Below, one piece after another: positions 61,043-64,000 of a stretch of 64,000 bases of DNA. Position 1 is the first letter of the stretch, and each line of letters opens with the position of its first letter. Origin of the DNA: Diorhabda sublineata (taxonomy: Eukaryota > Arthropoda > Insecta > Coleoptera > Chrysomelidae). The notes beneath the pieces were generated by a model. It saw only the letters and a program-made list of their open reading frames with translations, had not been told where the DNA came from and did not search any database. Location: the NCBI RefSeq assembly GCF_026230105.1, contig NC_079478.1, forward strand, positions 31,821,653-31,885,652, read 5' to 3'. Both the position numbers and the translations under genes were made by a program.

Positions 61043-61150
61043 GAGAATATAGTGAACACAGTTAAAATTGAAAATTTACAATGGTAAGGTCACATTGAAA
61101 GGATGGAAAAACGAGATGAAATAAAGGAAACTATAGGATAGGTAGATGTC
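61043..61150 (+). pseudogene. non-LTR (RTE-like) reverse transcriptase C-terminal fragment
   Basis: The frame from 61043 reads ENIVNTVKIENLQW, stop, GHIERMEKRDEIKE. This follows the C-terminal block of many non-LTR polyproteins (I-x-x-x-R-L-x-W-x-G-H-V-x-R-M). Only about 35 codons are recognisable and one stop interrupts the motif at the usual Y/F/W position. The surrounding sequence is too decayed to extend it. It is an independent fragment from the one at the window's right edge, on the opposite strand. Confidence 0.5.
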
Positions 61151-62221
61151 AGGACGAAAAAGGGGGTGCAAAAATATTAAACTGTAAATAAGTAGTGATG
61201 AAATGTGTTCTGACCTCCCACAAAATACGAGATCAATTTGGTTCCGCAATTCTAAATAGAATGTATAACACCATGGCTAAAACTGCATTTCGAATTAGTC
61301 GACCACCAACCGTATTCACCAGATCTGGCTCACAGTGTCCTGTTTCTCAACCTCAGAGTTTTACGTTGAGAAGAGATTTTTATCAGGTGAGTATGTTGGA
61401 GTATCGGTAAAAAGTAAATAGACTTGGAAGACACTATTTTTTTTATCTTTGTTAGATCGGTAATGCTGGGTAATCCCTCTTACATTCGAATAATTTATGC
61501 CTACAAATTCGTTTGAGGATAATAGCATATTCAAAGTCTGAAATTTAACAAAACACATTAAATGTATGAAAAATATTTCCAACAAGAAAGAGAAAGAGTT
61601 GCGATTTCTTCGCTATTTTAACTATTATTTTTCAATGATAATTTTAAACACGTCAATTTGCTACTATAGTCTTTTTAGTGAGATCTTGTTTGTCAGATAT
61701 TAATCAGGACTAATGTATTAATCAAAGTTCTGTTTCACGTTAATGAAAGTGTCAGTGAAGTTTATGAAATGTTAAATTTCGTCTGTGGTCATAATGTAGC
61801 AATTTGAAGAGCGATGATGAGGTTACGAAGTAGAAATAACTCGGTCAACAGCTGAGAACTTCCTTCAACCTACAGAGAACAGAAGAAAATGTGTAAGAAG
61901 TAGACTGAATTAATCTTTCAAATAGTTGATTCGAAAGCATGATATAGAACTTAAAGTTTTGTAGAAAGAAAACTATAATAGAATAGAATAGGAAGAATAT
62001 AATTGATATATCGTCTTCAATCTGGTCATCATGATTTCATTGTTGTAATTTTAAATCACGATGAAAGTTGGTTTTCTATTTATAACTATTGGTTGAAGTT
62101 CACAATATCAGTGGACAACACGTGATACATCTCGTCCTAAAAATTCCCGTTAATTTAAGGCCAACATGAAAGTCATGGTCAACAAATATGATCACAATGA
62201 TCTATAGGAACAAGAAACTAG
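61151..62221. other. AT-rich intergenic stretch
   Basis: No gene recognised. The frames 61195-61410 (+) and 61361-61585 (-) show no motif. Confidence 0.45.
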
Positions 62222-62375
62222 GGATATATTGAAAAATTCTTAGCCTACTATAGAATCAAACAAAATTTTAATGTCAAAATATTTTATTACTCAACATATT
62301 CTCCTCTTAATTGGATATATTTATTACAGCGAAACTGCAACGTCTCTAGACCTTTAAAAAAATTGTTTCTTTTCT
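62222..62375 (-). mobile_element. truncated mariner end, same family as 38.7 kb
   Basis: GGGATATATTGAAAAATTCT followed by about 130 more bases matches the left end of the 38729-39812 element at close to nine positions in ten by eye, including TTATTACTCAACATATTCTC and CTGCAACGTCT. The match stops near 62375, within what would be the C-terminal coding region. The first bases of the end (CGA) have changed. It is a broken copy with one end only. Confidence 0.8.
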
Positions 62376-63594
62376 TTCTCATGAGTCGATGTATTGAATC
62401 ACCCTCGAAGTAAGAGAGCTGATACTACACGAAGACAATTTGCAGTAACCCCATACTTGTCAATAGTCGTGAGATTTTATACAATTAAGTGTTGTTCGTA
62501 GAATATCTGAAAGTCACTCGCAAATGGAATTGGCAAAAGAGCTTGAAAATCAAAAGATGTAAGTCGAAATGTCACCACTTTTTCTGCCAGTGCTCGTTTC
62601 TTCTCAATCTTTGTAACTTCCTTTTCTTCTTCTCTATTCTCTTCCACAACTTTTATACTTATCATACTCTTCATCAATTCCTTCTAACTAGAAGTCTGAA
62701 ATGCATTATTACATTAGGTACACCGGTTTGCTTTGGCTCATACAATGTCATTGGGGCTCAATATCCTTCCAAAAACAACTTGGCAGACATGCTAACTCTC
62801 TAGTAGAGAATGAAGGTGACTCTATATTCTAAATAAGTCATTCCTATTATTGCATTAGTTCCAATCAACTTTTTCTTCTAAATGGTCCTCCAAGAGTTGA
62901 TTCGTTGAAAAATTATTTGATTGCTCATCTTCTCAGCTGTTTTCTCCTCTCTTTCTGAGAACATCAAATAATTTCCGAATCTTTAATTCAGAAATTTTTT
63001 GAGTATATTGGCCTTGAATGGACAGAACCGCTATAGATAATATATCTATAGTTTTTTTTTAGAAAGTCCAACAACTTCACGAATCGGGACAAGTTTTTCA
63101 AGACCATTTTTCTCTGCTCTTTAAGAAATATCGTCGAAACTAGGGAAGCGTGAAATATCGCAGTATCGATATCGGCTCATACATGCTTGATATATTGGCC
63201 TCGTTAAAGATTTATTGTGTGAAAACCACAAATTAAATCTACTTTCCTAAATCATCCTGATAAAATTAGTAACGCGCAAAGGGCAAGTATTTCCCTAGAA
63301 TGCAGGTTTCTGTATGATTTCTAATCATTTTCTATACTTTCATTATATTTCATTTCCTCTTTTTTCAATTAATTTTCCAAAAGTTACTAATTTTTTTTTG
63401 ATATAAACAGAAAGAGAGCATTACAAAACTGTTTTGTGTTAAATCATTTTATTCGCGAATGAAATCTAGTTATCTTATGATATCCTCCTCCTCTTTCCAT
63501 TATCCTCCAAAGGATGAAGTGACATCATTTATATTTGATCCTTTGCAATCTTATCAGTGTGATGCAGTCTCATATTTATTAAATGTTTTGTTTG
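62376..63594. other. AT-rich and partly pyrimidine-rich stretch
   Basis: No gene recognised. The minus-strand frame 62477-62677 is lysine/glutamate-rich because the opposite strand is pyrimidine-rich; it has no domain. A run of T lies near 63053. Confidence 0.4.
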
Positions 63595-64000
63595 GTCTAC
63601 TCATCTAGTTTGAGATCTGCCTCTTGAGCGTTTGCCTTCTACTTTCCCTTTTATGATTAACCGTTCCATTGTTCCTGATCTTCTAGCTATATGTCCCAGG
63701 TACTTCACATACATACGGTTTATTCTGGTTAGCAGCTTTATACGTGGACCAATTTCTTCTAATATAGATACGTTGGTTCGGCGTTCTGTTCATGTTTCCG
63801 CTGCGTACATTGCAATTGGGAAGATAAGAGTATCAAATTTCGTTGTTTTTGTTATAGATTTGTATATTTCCATATTTTATTTAACTTAGTAGTCGCTGAT
63901 CTTGCAATATTTAGACGACGGCGTATTTCGCTTTCGCATTTCCCAGTAGTGATGATTAAGTTAAAATTGTTACCACTTGGTGGTAGTAAACCTAAAATTT
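63595..64000 (-). pseudogene. RTE-type non-LTR reverse transcriptase, 3' part (cut by window edge)
   Basis: The C-terminal part of an RTE-like LINE polyprotein, read on the minus strand. From about 63960: TTGKCESEIRRRLNIARSAT, then KLNKIWKYTNL; then, after a frameshift, FPIAMYAAET, and ERRTNVSILEEIGPRIKLLT, RINRMYVKYLGHIARRSG, MERLIIKGKVEGKRSRGRSQ. All blocks are in the order expected for this family: E-x-x-x-R-x-x-x-A, P-I-x-x-Y-x-x-E-T, the R-T-N/I-L-E-E-x-G block, L-x-Y-x-G-H-x-x-R-R and G-K-R-x-R-G-R-S. The usual W after AET is changed to a stop, and a stop lies near the end before VD. The catalytic palm domain would lie beyond the right edge of the window. The fragment is inactive as it stands but is the best preserved LINE piece here. 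Confidence 0.88.

Noticed and set aside
62477..62677. Charged coiled-coil-like minus-strand frame (KVVEENREEEKEVTKIEKKR)
   Set aside because: The opposite strand is a pyrimidine-rich tract that forces Lys/Glu codons on this strand. There is no further support for a protein.

Overview
This window looks like gene-poor, AT-rich insect genomic DNA (I infer an insect, possibly a beetle, but cannot name a species). The evidence is the base composition, the absence of any long intact host reading frame, the near-total dominance of short spurious ORFs, and the kinds of mobile elements present: several mariner lineages, Tc1/mariner-like elements with D,D37D spacing, jockey- and RTE-type non-LTR retrotransposon fragments and a probable Helitron end. 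I find no rRNA, tRNA, CRISPR array or bacterial-type operon, and no host exon that I can support with confidence.

Layout. About 1-19 kb: mostly unannotatable AT-rich sequence with a mariner C-terminal relic (1.7 kb), a fuller mariner relic (5.8-6.7 kb), a candidate Helitron 3' end (11.3 kb), a 75-bp AT microsatellite (11.5 kb), two opposed copies of an unknown dispersed repeat (11.9 and 12.9 kb) and a decayed non-LTR retrotransposon (15.7-16.5 kb). About 19-24 kb: two minus-strand mariner relics, one with recognisable ends (19.2-20.2 kb), then the best preserved object of the window, a 1.55-kb Tc1/mariner-type element (22452-24004). It has roughly 400-bp, almost identical terminal inverted repeats, a TA on both sides, and one open transposase frame that keeps the catalytic triad but lacks the DNA-binding N-terminus. 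About 24-38 kb: non-LTR 3'-domain fragments (26.1 and 33.5-34.1 kb), a D,D37D relic (29.5 kb), mariner fragments (30.0 and 31.1-32.0 kb), T-rich sequence and a possible transposon-protein fragment (36.1 kb). About 38-49 kb: a TA-flanked mariner relic with matching ends (38.7-39.8 kb), a cluster of two D,D37D-type relics with several separate ends (41.8-45.1 kb), a perfect 15-bp-arm hairpin (46.7 kb) and a mariner relic (47.6-48.5 kb). About 49-64 kb: little recognisable except a mariner relic (55.2-56.0 kb), an unexplained coding-like stretch (56.9-57.4 kb), an internally deleted mariner (58.9-59.5 kb), a broken mariner end (62.2 kb) and two RTE-type non-LTR C-termini (61.0 kb and 63.6 kb to the window edge).

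These elements do not form a pathway; they are independent insertions of different age. Nearly all are broken by stops and frameshifts. The 22.5-24.0 kb element is the exception: the near-identity of its arms points to a recent rearrangement or insertion, and its structure (long inverted arms plus a catalytic-domain-only ORF whose start codon lies in one arm) is the most unusual thing here. All family calls were made by eye from motifs; no database search was possible.
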